In this document: one piece after another, positions 24,250 through 36,999 of the stretch
Layout of the letters: each line of letters opens with the position of its first letter
How positions within the stretch are numbered: position 1 is the first letter of the stretch
DNA from: Chlorokybus atmophyticus
Lineage: Eukaryota; Streptophyta; Chlorokybophyceae; Chlorokybales; Chlorokybaceae
Direction: 5' to 3'
Assembly: GCA_009103225.1 (NCBI GenBank)
Contig: RHPI01001616.1
Location: forward strand, 150,550-206,571
Length of the DNA: 56,022 nt
Notes under the pieces: generated by a model
Databases searched by the model: none
What the model saw: only the letters and a program-made list of their open reading frames with translations
Told to the model about the DNA's origin: nothing
Made by a program: the position numbers and the translations under genes

Positions 24250-25423
24250 GTACATTTGTGAGTGCGCATTCGTCAACTTCGTGTTCTCAGCTGTAGTGAC
24301 TGAGCCAAGTGAAGCAAGGTCGACTAAGTGAACGCAAGTGTCACATGCCCGATGCGTCCTGTTGGCACAACCACTGTTTGGTTGATCTTACTTGATCGGA
24401 CTAACCTGCACCACACCCCGCCGCTTCTTGCGTTTAACGGGCTATTATTGCATACAGTTGTGCTTAGCTCTCGTTCACCCCTGATCCTACCCTTTGCTCG
24501 AGCTGGGCTGTAGTTCATCCGCAAATTCTACCCTTTGCTCGTGCATCACATATTGTGCCTTGTGTGCATGTGCACAAAATGCAAGTGATGCATGCAACAA
24601 GTACGACATATGCATTTTGCATGTCTACTGCACAATTTCGCGACACCCTTGCCGCAAAACTAACATTGTCAGCCGTTCTGCAAGCGGCGAAACCCCAACC
24701 CTCCGGCATCAGCCTAAGGCTCTGGCGGCTGCAGTGGCGAGTTGCCCCGGTTGGCAATTTAGTTGACTGTGGCGCCACTTGTCCAGGTACGGCGCTGTTG
24801 TCTTGGCTGTGCTCGCTTGAGGGCTGTGCTGCTGTGGGCCCAGCGCATTGCTTGTTTTATTGCTGCTGTGCTTGCTGTGTTGGCACGTCTAACTCTCTCT
24901 TGTGTGCCTACTTTGCCCTACCATCACCTGTTGGTTGTTTGTACAAGCAATGCGATACGGAATTGCACATGCACAGTGGCATACACAGTCAGCAGCATGA
25001 GTGTGTATAATGAATAGAATGCAAGGATTGTGTGCATTGACTTTACTGTCCTGCCACTGTCTTTGCCTATGCATGGACACGACACTCAACTACAACCACT
25101 CACACCTCAATCACGACCACCGCGCTAAACACACACTGTCTACCACTAGCTACTTTACTATTCTACTGCCCAACCCTGTTAGCCATGCATGCATGTATGA
25201 CTAACTTGCGATAGCACCGTGCGTTAGCGTCCACATCACCGCTCAGCAGTACGACCAGCACACTCCCCCCGACGCGCCTCTTGTGAGTATGCGACACTGC
25301 GGTGCCCTACGACATTACAATGATGTATACTACATTAGACCTACTCCTGCGCTCCATCATATCAAGATCTCAAGCACAGGTGGTCCACACCTGTGGGATA
25401 TGTCTACAGCCTCTAGCATGCAG
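24250..25423. other. convergent spacer, repeat-bearing
   Basis: The spacer separates the RdRP stop from the end of the minus-strand membrane-protein gene. It contains a short duplicated phrase (CTACCCTTTGCTCG at about 24488 and 24529) and, at about 25170, a CCCTGTTAGCCATGC phrase related to the repeat family at 27.8-28.3 and 35.7-37.2 kb. No gene is supported. Confidence 0.4.
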
Positions 25424-27145
25424 TCACTCAACGCGTTCAGTCTTGCGCAACCTTTCTTGGTCGTTCAGCTCCGAGCCGAGTCCGAGTCCCATATCGTAAC
25501 CACGAGCCAATGCGAAGCGCAGCGCCAACCATGCGAACGCGAGACACACCACGCAAAGCGCCAGCGCGGGGAGGGTGCTGGCTGGCAGAGACCCCAAAAT
25601 CAACTCATCCAACTCTGCATAGTAGAGAGCACAGAGCAATGCAAGTCAGGGACAATGTGGCTGTTCTATTCTATTCTAGAAGTTGCTGCCACCATAAGTG
25701 TGCGTGCGTTCGTGCCCGTGCAATGATGCACTACACGACACGTACACATGCAATGTAAAATCAGGCCAGTGTTATTGTCTAGTGCCAAAGGAGCAATCAA
25801 TCGTAATGCATCACATATTGATTATAAAACATCGTCATATTCGTACGGAGGTTGAACTCAACATATGGAGCGTGCGGTTTCCCAGATGGCCGCACTCCTT
25901 CTCGCCTTGCACGGACAAGTAGATAGATATATTCGCCTTGCTCATCCTAAACAAAACACCAAGCACATCAATTGGGCTGAGTATCTGAATCAATACACAT
26001 GCACAAACGTACCCGCTCATGCCCATGCGCACGCAAGCACGCACGCACGCATGCATGCACACCCTGCATGCCAATTGCTCTTACCTGTAGACGCCCATGC
26101 TCATCAACTTTGAACACCACTTTCTCGGCGTTCAACAGCCGGCGATGGCGATAACGCAGCCTTTGTTGGTTCTCCGAGTGTGTTGATGAAACACTCAGGT
26201 CAAATACTGTCGGAATCTGCATGAGAAAGGGATATCAGCAATGACTTTGTACACAATGACTCTGCGTGGATGTGTTTCCATGTGGAACATTGGAACGTGG
26301 CAGTGATTGCATGCAGCGCCAATGCAGCCTGCGTGCTGCAGCCTGCTTGCACTGCATGCAACAGCAAAGGTACTTCCTACCATACATCGATGCATCGCCC
26401 ACTCAGGCTCAAACAGCAGAATGCTAATGCACAACACGCGCTTGACTCTTTAAGTTGTGGGACATAGATTGGCAGCAGTATCATACTGCTGGTGCAGATG
26501 GTCTGCATGACAGAAGAGGTGCGTGTGTCTGTGCGTGCGTGCATGCTCTTTTTCTCACACACGCGCGCGTGCACGCGAGCTGAGAGAGAGCACGAAGTGT
26601 TGTAGTGAGACTATTCACAATGTTCAACAACACAGCCGCACTCATAGCGCTGCAATTTGCACACCATATTCGCAAGCAGAACTCAACACCTCCCAGCAAG
26701 GGCCTTGACAGAGTGCAGTGAGTGAGACCTTGAGTCAGTAATGACGCAGCAACACAGAAAGCCAAGACAATACCCCATTGACATTTTAAACACAACCAGT
26801 CAGCCAAGCAATTGCTTTATTAACAGTTCAATGACTCAACCGTCAATTGACTGACAGATCTGAAAGGAACTTAGAACCAATACTGCTGTACGAGTGCAGT
26901 GACTGAGTCTCACTCACGCTGGCAGGCCAGCAAACCCTCGCTTCATAGGCAGCTCCCCACTTCACCCCTTCAATCCTATACAACCCCACCGCCCCTCCTC
27001 CTTCATGCTGGAAGTAGTAGAGGCGCTGGGAGAGCAGCGGCCGGCCGGGCGCCAGCACGGGGAGGTCGCCGTCGTCGACAGCCCCGGACAACGACCCGGC
27101 CGCTAGCAACGCCGCCAGCAACAGCGACAACAACCACACGGCCAT
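25424..27145 (-). CDS. type I single-pass membrane protein, family not recognised
   Basis: Four exons (26918-27145, 26085-26216, 25847-25946, 25424-25614) join in phase to 216 residues. The start MAVWLLSLLLAALLAAGSLS is a clear signal peptide. A lumenal domain follows with YEARVCWPASIPTVFDLSV, RRLLNAEKVVFKVDE, YIYLLVRARREGVRP and PHAPYVEFNL. Near the C terminus, about residues 167-187, is one hydrophobic segment (TLPALALCVVCLAFAWLALR), then a charged tail of about 28 residues. The layout (signal peptide, beta-rich lumenal domain, one membrane span near the end) resembles ER accessory subunits such as PIG-X, the partner of GPI mannosyltransferase I, but I cannot see a diagnostic motif, so I do not assign it. 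Intron 1 is 701 bp, long for this window, and could hide an exon. Confidence 0.72.
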
Positions 27146-28781
27146 GCTGTGGGGCTTGCACACATGCGTGTTGGAAAAGCCCAAAGACTTGCAAGCGACA
27201 CTTGGTGCTATACCAAGCGAGGATGGTACAGGTTGTTGATTGTACAGAGCAGTTGTGTCCTCGTGTATGCAAACAAACACATGCATGCTGCATACACGGG
27301 CACACGCATTTACGTGCTGCGTTCTGCGACATATCTGATGCAAAGGACTTCCACGGGACGAGCAAACGATTGTAGATGGCAAGTGGCATCATCGACAATG
27401 ATGCGTTGTGCACAGGTTGTGAAATGGGTGTCAAGAAACTACTATATTGTCAACACCAACAGTGGTTGCGCACGCGCACACATAACTGCCTCCCGCATAT
27501 CCTGTACACTCTGGTAAACCGCCTGCCGCAACTCTCAGTATTGTGGGAGGTAGCTTGCTACCAATCAATACTATAGGCATAACGTACTTTGGCACGCTAC
27601 ACATGTGCGAATTCAAGGCAATGTACAGGATATGCGCGGTGCTGTTAGACATGCGTAGTCACTCTGCTCAACGGCATACCATGCAACAGCAAGACCACCA
27701 CCGGGCCATCAAGTACTGTGTACATAAATTTCAAGAACTGTTCTAGGCATGCAATGAATGCCTTGCATTCGTTGAACATGCACATAGTCACTCACTAACT
27801 GCCAGCACACACCTTTCTTCAAACACATACCTTCATTTGCCAATCAACACCACCCGGCACAGCCAACTACTGAATGCTATCTACCACTAGCTACCCCACC
27901 CTGTTAGTTATGCACATGCAGTGGTTTTAACCTGTGTCAAGTGTGTCTCTACTCACTACACTGACTACTAGCACCTTACCTACCCACAGGCTGCCCCGTT
28001 AGACATGCCCGCTACCCATAGGCTTTGTGCAGCAGGCTGGTTCCTTGCCTGCTAATGCCAACTGCCTCGCCTGGCATCTGCGCATAGTGCACTAGTGCAT
28101 ATAATATAAGCCCTTGGTAGCTGAAGTTGTTTGCCCCCGCCTTTGCTGTTGGCTTGTTTGTGTTGCATGTGTTGATTGCTTACACACCAGTGTGCATGAC
28201 TGTGCATGGTTGACCCGGATCTACACCCTATGCACACACTCTACTTGTGTACAGGTAACTACGCATGCATGTTGACTAACGGGGCAAGGGCTTAGCGAAA
28301 GTAGCTACCTAGTTTGTATAGGTAGCCCGGTGGTGTAAGAAGTTGTTTGCTGGCGTGTGCAAGTGTGCGTGTGTGTGTGCATGTCATGTTCACAATGCAA
28401 TGGGGTCACATGCATAACATTGCATATATGTTACACATGCGCAGGCAGTGACCTGCCCACAGAGCCGTGTGCACAGTGCGCAACGACCCATGCCTACCCA
28501 CTGGCATGCACAACGCGTTATTGCCCATCCGATTAGCACTGAACAACGCACTCATTATACATTGTGTACTCTCCTGTGCATGTGCGTGCATAAACACCTG
28601 GCACCGATGAAAAGGTAAACAAGAACCATCAACAAACTACTTAGGCATACTGCCACTGTACACATATGTGCCTTAAGCACCTAGCATTGTTGTTCTAACC
28701 ACGTACCAAGGAGTGTGTACAGGTGAGGTTGGACTGGGCACCCAGAAAGAAGTAAGATAATCGGTAACACACAAACCGACA
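27146..28781. other. 1.6-kb gene-free stretch with dispersed-repeat fragments
   Basis: This stretch lies between the starts and ends of two minus-strand genes. No coding frame is supported. About 27780-28330 holds fragments of the repeat family marked by CCCGTTAGACATGC (27995-28008) and its inverse (near 28270, ACTAACGGGGC), facing each other as in the 36-kb foldback copy. Confidence 0.45.
27780..28330. repeat. diverged copy of the CCCGTTAGACATGC foldback repeat
   Basis: The phrases CTACTAGC, CCCGTTAGACATGC and, further on in inverse orientation, ACTAACGGGGC with GGTGGTGTAAG flanking, parallel the better-preserved copies at 36.0-36.5 and 37.0-37.25 kb. The copy is degraded and its ends cannot be fixed by eye. 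Confidence 0.5.
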
Positions 28782-31372
28782 TCAATTCACAGGCCGCCTC
28801 TTCAGTCCAGGCTTTGGGCTGGCGGCGAGGGCGACGAGGCCATTGCGGAACATTGGTATGGTCACGATAATTGTAGTAAAGGCGCCAACAAGGGCGAGGC
28901 TGACGGCTGACACGGACGCGGCAAGAGGCTCATTGGCAACGAGGGAAGCAGTGCCAAGGCCATGCGAGCACGCGCCGACAGCCACGCCACGAGCAACGGG
29001 ACCCTTGACGCCGGCTTTGGTGAGTAGAGTGGACGCAAAGTTGGCGCCGAGAAGGCCGGATAGCACCACGCCCACAACGGAGAGAGACACATCCGACCTG
29101 AGCATCTGCGCGATGGGGATGGCCAACGCGCTCATGACCGAGCGCGGCAGCGGGACGGTCGCCATCTTGTCGGAGAGTTTGAGCACGCGGGCTGCGAAGG
29201 CGGAGAAGATGAGGCTCAGCGCCGACCCGCCGAGCGTGCCACCGACGATGGGAAGCGCCTGCTGCTGCAGGAGCTTACGCTGGTTGTAGAGGGAAAATGC
29301 CAGTGAAATCAGACCAAGAGGCAGCGCTTCAAGGAGGATGTCACCCGCGCCGGCCTTGCGTAGGTTTCCGGTCTTGTACCGCCTCAGAGCCGCAGACCAT
29401 TTGTTGTCTGTGACAAGGCCGAGGCCGATGGCGCTGAGGGAGGTCAGCACGCCACACGTGACTAGCGGATGCAACACCTTCGTTATGGAAGGTGGCGGCA
29501 GGCGCCCAACGAGATAGAACAGCACCGTCGACGCGAACATCAGTGGCGTTTCGGACACTGGCAGCAGCAAGGCGGTTGCGCTAACGGCGGTGGCAGCTGC
29601 CAAGATTGAAGGGAATTGTGGTCCCGGTCCAGCAGGAGCGGATGGCTTCATGTTGGCATCCACCACTGCTCCTTGCCTTGCTTCACTAGGGGGAGTCTCC
29701 AAGCCCATCACAATGCCAGCTGTTGTCAGCAGGTTGAACACAAAGCCACTTCCTGCGCAGCGCAGCGGAAGCTTGTGATGTGACTGGAAGTGCATGGACA
29801 CAAGTCTGAGGTCTTCACGGCTTCTTACCGACAATGACGGCCAGTTTGACGGCATCAGCGGCTGAAGGAATGCCGGACACCGCCAATGGCAGTGTAATCT
29901 GTGTGCACAGCCGGTGTGAGCAACCCAACAACCAGATGCGCTAACTTGGTTCCTATCAGCAGGGTGAACACCTACAGGGTGTACAGTGTGTGAGCTCACC
30001 AAAGGAGTGACAAAGAAGAGAGGCAGCCACTGACTCAAAAACTGCACGCCAGGGGATGTCCAGCTGCACGATTGATCCCATCAGGTCAAGCAGCGAGAGA
30101 CCACAAGCATGTCTCATGGAATCCACGGCTGCTTTGCACCCTACCTCAGCAACTTGGCTGTTGCTCTCGGGCTGGCTTGCTGCGACGCACACAGTGCAGC
30201 GAAGAGGCCAAGCATGCCAGCCAAGGCTGATGGGAATGAACCCTTAAGCACCTGCGGATTGATAGCCAGCAAGTAACATGAAGTGAGCACATGCAGCAGT
30301 ACAAGTTCGCTGTGGACTGTGATTAGGCTGGACAACAGATGTGAACGCTTCAAGCAAGATACGGAACCATGAGGTTAGAAGTTACTTGCAAAGAATGGCT
30401 CTTACTTTGTCAATCAATCTGTTGCCGCCATATAATGCAGCAACCACAACTACGGTGCGAAGTCGCGATGACCACGGGTTCACAATCGGCTTGTCCTTGC
30501 CGGCAGCCATTTGTGCCTTTCGCTTCTCCCGCAAGTACAGCGTGATTGCCAGAAAGGCTGTGATAGGCGCGACTGATGTGGCCAACACTGTCCGGTTCAA
30601 CAGCGCTCGCACCCATGGCTGCTGGCCAAGGCTGCCATACGCTTCTTTCAGAAGTACCTGCACACAATGCTGTCAGTCGACATGCAAACCAGCAACTTGG
30701 TGTGCTACCCCCATGCACACGACATCCACAGCGACAGCAAGACATCAACTGTTGCTGCACGCATGCTGCATTCAAAGCAACCACCATCAAGGACAATCAC
30801 TGCCACCACCAACATGCGACATTGAGAAACTGGTGGTTGTTTGCACAGTTTGAGGTATCCATGTCTGACGTACCAACAGATAATATGTGCAATATGTGCA
30901 ATATGTGTGTACATACAAAAAACTGCTCATGTTCCTAGTGTAAACTTGAGACAGTGCAGGTGTCCGAGGTTTAGAGACTGCACACATGCATACGAAAGAA
31001 TGGAGTGCGCCGTCAAGCATTGAATAAATCCCATGCAACGGACCTCAACCATGAGAAGCGCACTGTTCTTTCTTGTTTAGGGGCCAAACCTAGTTTCCTC
31101 AACGCATGCAGTTGCACGTGCTTTTACAGGCAATTGCTTGCAGTAGACTTGATGTTGTGCTGTACATGAAATGAACTGAGTATTGATGTGTTCATGCGTG
31201 CTTAACTCCAGCTGGACGTTGCCTGCGTTGGTCAAGACACTGCACACATGACGTCGAGAGACTACGCGCTCCTACTACCAAGCACCACTCTAGAAGCTCA
31301 CGCATTGCATGCATTCCCACGTACCTGAAGCTGAAGCCCATTGTCGGCGCGAAGCGCGCTCATTGTGCTCAT
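28782..31372 (-). CDS. PLGG1: plastidal glycolate/glycerate translocator (LrgAB-like)
   Basis: Six exons (31325-31372, 30406-30657, 30145-30251, 30000-30063, 29829-29898, 28782-29752) join in phase to about 503 residues; Arabidopsis PLGG1 is of similar size. PLGG1 exchanges glycolate and glycerate across the plastid envelope in photorespiration. The N-terminal half is LrgA-like: FPSALAGMLGLFAALCA, SPGVQFLSQWLPLFFVTPL, LPLAVSGIPSAADAVKLAV. The C-terminal half is LrgB-like: SVMSALAIPIAQML, LSVVGVVLSGLLGANFA, ARGVAVGACSHGLGTASL. Most of the protein is hydrophobic helix, consistent with about a dozen membrane spans. The first exon (MSTMSALRADNGLQLQ) is tentative: it fits by phase but gives no obvious transit peptide, so another 5' exon may be missing in 30658-31324 or upstream. 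It is divergent from MED27. Confidence 0.91.
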
Positions 31373-32048
31373 TGCGCCGGCCAAACAAACAATCCCCAAC
31401 CCTCGCAGTAGCAGCAAGCTTAAGCTTGTAGCTTCCTATCCTCCAGCCAACCCAAGACAACAGCGCAAGGCACACCGACACCAACCAAACCACCAGCTAG
31501 GTGAGCGAGCGAACACTCGCACCCTGCCACCAGTACCCCCAGCTCAACCTTCCAGCACACTGTGAACCGCTGCTTGCAGCACTACCACCAGACGAAGCAA
31601 GGTAACCAGCAACAGGCAAGCAAACACAGTCTACAAACAAGCAAGGAAGCAACTCAGCAAGCAAGCAGTCCCAGCGATCAGCACGAAATCATTCTCAGCA
31701 GAAAACGTAGCTCGCTGCCGCTCTCAGCCATGCATATCGACACGTAAATTAAGGATGCCAATCACGCACTACGTTAGCTTAACGCTTGACATTGCCAACA
31801 CTGTACAGTAACCAGCCCGGTGCGTTGTCGAAAACCTGCACAACTAACGTTATGCTATAATTCTGCCTGATGGAAAATCAATCCCAAGTTTCGCCTGCCA
31901 CGTCGGAGATGAGAACGCCGACAGTCGAATCACTATTGTCGGCAGAAAGCTGCATTAGGGTTTGCTGAGGGTTTGGGCGCCAAAAGCCTGGCCTCGGTCT
32001 GGTGTGGCCGGGCTGCAGGGAGTGAGGGGGGACGTTTTATGGCCCGGG
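31373..32048. promoter_or_regulatory. divergent spacer between PLGG1 and MED27
   Basis: The 676 bp lie between inferred starts on opposite strands and should hold both promoters. Part is A/C-rich with AAGCAAGC-like phrases (31600-31670). An out-of-frame ATG at 32039 lies 10 bases before the chosen MED27 start. No TATA box is evident. Confidence 0.4.
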
Positions 32049-35000
32049 ATGGCGGCGGCAGCGCATTACGGCGCGGACAGGTACAGTGGGTCCACAACTG
32101 CTTGGCTTGAACCCACATAGAGCCCACATTGAAGCCTGGGTGGGTTCAATGTGCTAAGCTGCGGATAGGTGCTGTTGTGTCTGGCGAGGAGCAGAAGTTT
32201 GAACTCAGTGAGCTTCATGCTTACAGGTCGGATTCTCCTCTTGAAGGATTGGAAAGGGCAGCTCGGCAGCTTGCAGACGTGCGCACGGGCGTTGAAAAGG
32301 TGCTGGACTTGGTGGTTGAAGCTGGCAGGAAGAGAGAAACGCAACCCGCGCGCAAAGGTGTGTCATTGATGCGCGTGCATGCGACTTAACGATGATGTAC
32401 AAAAGGGGCATCTACATACTGCTGTGCAACATGAAGCATGACAATAGCGCACGCTACCGGCTCGCCATTAGTATGGCGTAACCCAGCGTGTGAGTATTGG
32501 CCTCATTTAGTTGATGGTTGGTGCTGACCGTTTGCTGCATGCACCAGCTTTTGTTCAACCGGGATCTAAATGCGTTGCCTGTGTTGAAGTGTGCACACTG
32601 GAATGTTGTTACGTCAGTTTAAGCGGATTCACTGCACTGCACAATATGATCAATCGGTACGCGTTTGTGGATGTGCTCGCAAGCTGGTGAATATCTGTCG
32701 AGTTATCTCACACGTCCTTGCCTGCGGTTTCCTTGCGCAGCTGAGGGTGTGGGCGAGGCCTTGCAGACGGAGTGCGGCCTGGTGTCTGCACACTTGTCGG
32801 CGCTCAGGAACACCTTCCTTGGCCTGGGAGGGCTGCTACCAAACCCGACGGCCAGCTTCCCACTGGTACGCTCCAGGCAATATTGTGAATGATGCTATTT
32901 TTGAAATGCAGCGGTGCTTGAATTTGTTGCAGAAACGGCGTCAAATTGTCCATTGACTGAACACAGACCTTTATGCTGACATTATGCTAACATGCGCAAA
33001 TTTTGGCAGAGGCCTCCTCCACTATCGCTGCCATCACAACCAGATGCCATTGCACCAACATCAATATTGCACAAGTGGCGCGCTGCGGTTGCTTCCCAGG
33101 TGAATTGCTTGCAACCATGTATGGTCTACGGCAGCACAGCTGTCCAGTGGCACACGAGACCAATGCAAACTGTGTTGAGTAGTAGTCCATTACAAGCGGA
33201 CATACATGGTCTCAATCTCAAAGAGATTGAGTGCGGCTCTTGCCTCAAGGTTGAAACCGCCATGGAACAAGGCTGCAACCAATTGGTTCCGAGCTGGAGT
33301 CGGCCACATATGTGTTCTTGTTTGGCTCATGCATGTACGAGTTCTTGTTTGGGTCCACGCCGTTTGCATTGGTTTCAGGCTGTCTACGGGCTGCAAGACC
33401 AACCGATTTTTTCCATCATCATTGGCGAGTGCCATACCCAGTAGATAAATATTGCTATCGACCTCAGCCAGGGCTACCAACTATTCTTTATGTCACACAT
33501 CTTCGCATGACGAGATTCAGCCATAACTTTATGTCAACCTGTGCTGTTGTGACTTATTGTGCCCGTTGTTCATTGCCGTGGTGTAGGCAGCGAGGTCAAA
33601 AAGTGATTCGGCGCTCTCAGCGTTTCAATCCACCCTTACACGAGAATTTCCGGCACTAGCAGCTCAGGTGGACAACTTACAAAGCAACGCGCAGATCAGC
33701 ACACTCGTTGCACGCTTGCAGTCGGCAGTCCCTGATGCCATTATCAGACTGCAACATAGGACACCCATGGGATACAGGGGGGCAAGCGATGCAGCGACAG
33801 ATGCAGCTTCAGCTTCAGGTGACACATACGTGCTTCATGGCGGATGCCTTGTATGCATGTATTGACAGTGGCGCTGCAATCAGGCTTGCAGCTGCAGTTT
33901 CCGGGCGTTTGGTGTGCGGCTGTTGCATTCAGCAGAACTGGCAGCGCATTCCCTGAGGCGGTTTCTCTGTTCTCTGACGAAGAGGTATGTGCACCTGCCT
34001 AAGGACACATACGATACTTGTTGATGGACAGTGTACAACAGCGCTGTGGTGTTGCTGTTAGTGCCTTCCCTGCTGTTTTTGATGCTTGGTGGCTTGGGAG
34101 CACAGGCCACGACTACAACTATCGATCCGTGGCATACTTCAGCACACGCTGTCTTCCGCTATGTTGCGGTACGCTTATTTGCCTGGTATTCATCCTGCGC
34201 TTGCCAGCACACCCAATGTCACGCGTAGACTGCACAATTACCTGTGCCCCATTTTCAAATTCAGCTCACTAAGAAATCAGTGTGTGGGATGCCATCTGCA
34301 TGAGCTGTACGAAGTGCGCAATGCAAATACCTTGAATGGCTTGCAGGGACACGCTATGAATGCGCTTTTCTTCTTTCAAAGAGTAGTACCACATGTGGCG
34401 CTAGAGACTTTGCTGGTATCAACTTTTGCTTCCATTCGTTCGCTAAGTGCTATTCATTATACTTTGTGAGAGAGGTGGATGGGATTGTGGGTGGGCTTGC
34501 GCACGTGTGCATGCCAGAATGTAGAGTGAGCAGTCTTGCAGTTCCATATTGACTGGTAACCAAGGTTGGAGCTAACACAATCCTGCTGTGGTGCAGCTGT
34601 GGCTGGCGACCTACCGGAACCTTTTCGACACACCCTGCAGGTATGCTAGCAAAGTGCAAAGTGTGGGTCATGCTGTGTGTCCTGTGCATGCAAGTGCCTG
34701 TTAAGTCCACAGCATGGTTTGAACATCTTTCAACATGGATCAGCGCTAATCGTCAATGTTCAAGGAGGTTGCTGTATGTGTCATTGCACTGCACCAAGGC
34801 TCTTTCGATTCTGTTCTCAGCGTTGCATGGTCTGATCTGAGTAGGGACCGGGATGTTGTTGGACGTGTGAGTAGGCTTAACACCGTGCTGTTATTTTTGT
34901 CACTTGATAACGCAAGTTGCTATGCAATATGGGCATGTGTAGCGCGTGAGCGCGCGCAGACGCGTTTGTGCATGCATGTGCCTTTGCACTTGCGTGTGCA

Positions 35001-35274
35001 TGTGTAGTTGTTGGTTGGTTCGTTTGTTCGTTCATTTGTTTGTTGGTTCATTGGTTCCTTGGTTTGTGTCTTCGTTTGTGTGTTGGTCATAACCGTAGTG
35101 TCTGGCAGTGGGTGCAAGCAACGAGTTGCTGCAGACCCTATCACGCATTCGTTGCTACCGCCCGTGCTGCGACCATACTACACCTTCAGCCCAGCAAGCC
35201 TCGCTTCGCACACATCCAACGCCACAAATGATGCAGTCTACCACGTGCAGTGTTACCCAGATGTGCACGTATAG
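32049..35274 (+). CDS. MED27: Mediator complex subunit 27 (MED27)
   Basis: Ten exons (32049-32080, 32227-32357, 32741-32865, 33010-33099, 33587-33818, 33869-33984, 34106-34168, 34347-34415, 34597-34640, 35109-35274) keep phase and give about 355 residues. MED27 is a tail-module subunit of Mediator, which links transcription factors to RNA polymerase II. The N-terminal helices read ERAARQLADVRTGVEKVLDL and LQTECGLVSAHLSALRNTF. The middle has LQLQFPGVWCAAVAFSR. The C-terminal signature is clear: HAVFRYVAGHAMNALFFF, LLWLATYRNLFDTPCR, the basic Cys pair region (CR-SGC), LLPPVLRPYYTFSP and a final YHVQCYP. Start 32049 is chosen because exon 1 must end in phase 2; the nearby ATG at 32039 does not fit. 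Internal exon borders rest on phase plus family spacing. The 487-bp intron at 33100-33586 and the 468-bp last intron contain open frames that do not fit the family. Confidence 0.9.
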
Positions 35275-36036
35275 CCAAGCAGGTTATGCACAAATGTACA
35301 TACGACCAATATGAGTACAAGGTGCACAGCTTCAGCAGACACAGTCATAGGCAATGTGGCGCTGTTGTGAACAGGTGCAGCCATGTTTAGTGAATTGGGT
35401 AAGCTTGTCCAAGGGCGCAAACACTGTTGAGAATCAGCATGGTTGAATCCTTTGTATGCACCAGTTGTCAAACCCAAGCTTACTCCAATTGTGTAAATGG
35501 GGGTGTAGCTGATGTCACGTACGCACACATGACATCTTGTCGATAGAACCCTCATATGTTGTGTGTCCGTCTAGTCACAAGCCCGGGGGTGTTGTGTACA
35601 TCAAATGCAGGACATGCACAACGTGTAGTCCAGTCAGCACGCAGCAACACATGCAAGGTGTCGTACAAATGACATTTAGTTGACCACCGGGCTACTACTA
35701 GCACGCTAATCTACTGCCTCTACCCCGTTAGACATGCAGCAGTCAATATGCAGTTGGTAATCACCTGCCCACATGGGCGTTGGTTAGTTGTTGGCGCTTT
35801 CGGTCACGCAGACAGCATGCAAATTGGTGACCAGGACTCCCCCTCCCTCTCTCCCTGGCTCCGCCTCCTTCCTCGCCCTCTGCTAGCGACGCAGCAGGGT
35901 TTGCTGGGTTGTGTCGTAGTTGCGTTGCACTGCCGACGTCAGCAGTGCCTGGTCCAGTGCCCTCCGCACAGGTTGTGCTGTCTTCGGTTTGGGTGCTGGG
36001 CTGGTTAGGTGCTGGTTGGGGTTGGGTGGTGGGGTT

Positions 36037-36523
36037 GGTGTATAATGTATAGGATGCAGGGATTGTGGCATGCATGAGAGTGTGAGGCATGCAATGCTAA
36101 CAACACAGCACATCACTCAGCACTTACATTCACCGAGGGTTCAACCTACTCACTACCTACATAACTTCACTACTAGCCCAACCCCGTTAGACACGCAGGC
36201 ATGCATGCACGCGCTATTACCTGCACACGCGCATTGATTAGCGGACTTCTTGCAGCAGCGAGCACAATCAGAGTCTGCTGGTCGTTGTGGCCGAGGGCGC
36301 CTTGCTCAAGACTGATGTGTCAAGCGGTGTCGCAGGTAATGGCGCGTGCATGCATGCATGCATATCTAACGGGGTTGGGCTAGTAGTGAAGCTAGCTAGG
36401 TAGTGAGTAGGTTGAACACCCGGTGGTGAATAAGTGGTTGAGTATTGTGGTGTGTTGCTTGTGTTACAGGTTTCACACTCTCATGCATGCCACAATCCTT
36501 GCATCTTATATGTTGTACACCCC
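36037..36523. mobile_element. foldback (inverted-repeat) element, copy 1
   Basis: Two imperfect arms of about 170 bp face each other around a spacer of about 130 bp. The left arm holds GGATGCAGGGATTGTGGCAT, then ACTACTAGCCCAACCCCGTT. The right arm carries the reverse complements, GGGGTTGGGCTAGTAGT near 36370 and ATGCCACAATCCTTGCATC near 36486. This is the shape of a foldback or MITE-like element; no protein is encoded. Confidence 0.75.
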
Positions 36524-36999
36524 ATGCCCTGGTTGGCGCTGCCGTCCCATGCCAGAGGCCAGTCCAGCTCGCTCATGCTGTCTTGGTGAGCGACTGGCTA
36601 CCCTATGCTAAGGCATAGGGCGTGCATGTCACAATGCATGCTGCTATGTGGCAGTGGTGTGGTTGGGTGGGTGCTTGACCGGGAGCACCCTGCATGCGTA
36701 GATAGTGTTGGGTAGTTAGTTAGAGCCCGCCCTGTTGGCATGCATGGCGGTGCAAGAGGCTGAAGACGAAAGACAAACACAAGTCAAAGTACATGGGGAG
36801 CAGGCAACTCGCCCGTGTCATCCGAGTAGGCGGACACGTGACCACGACCACAACCATGGAGGGAGTACTGCACATGCATGGCAGTGCATGCGCATGGTAT
36901 GGTTGTTCAAACCCTAAGCGCGCAGCAGCGTGAGGACCGAGTCGGCAGCGACGGCCATTGTGGCGGTCGGTGGAGGGTTGAAGAGAGGCGGCGGGGGGA

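Noticed and set aside
28843-29289. 148-codon plus-strand open frame
   Set aside because: It is the shadow of the PLGG1 last exon, which has clear LrgB motifs on the minus strand.
33190-33480. Frames inside the long fourth intron of MED27 as an extra exon
   Set aside because: Exons at 33010-33099 and 33587-33818 already join in phase 0 with family-like spacing; no MED27-like sequence is seen in the intron.
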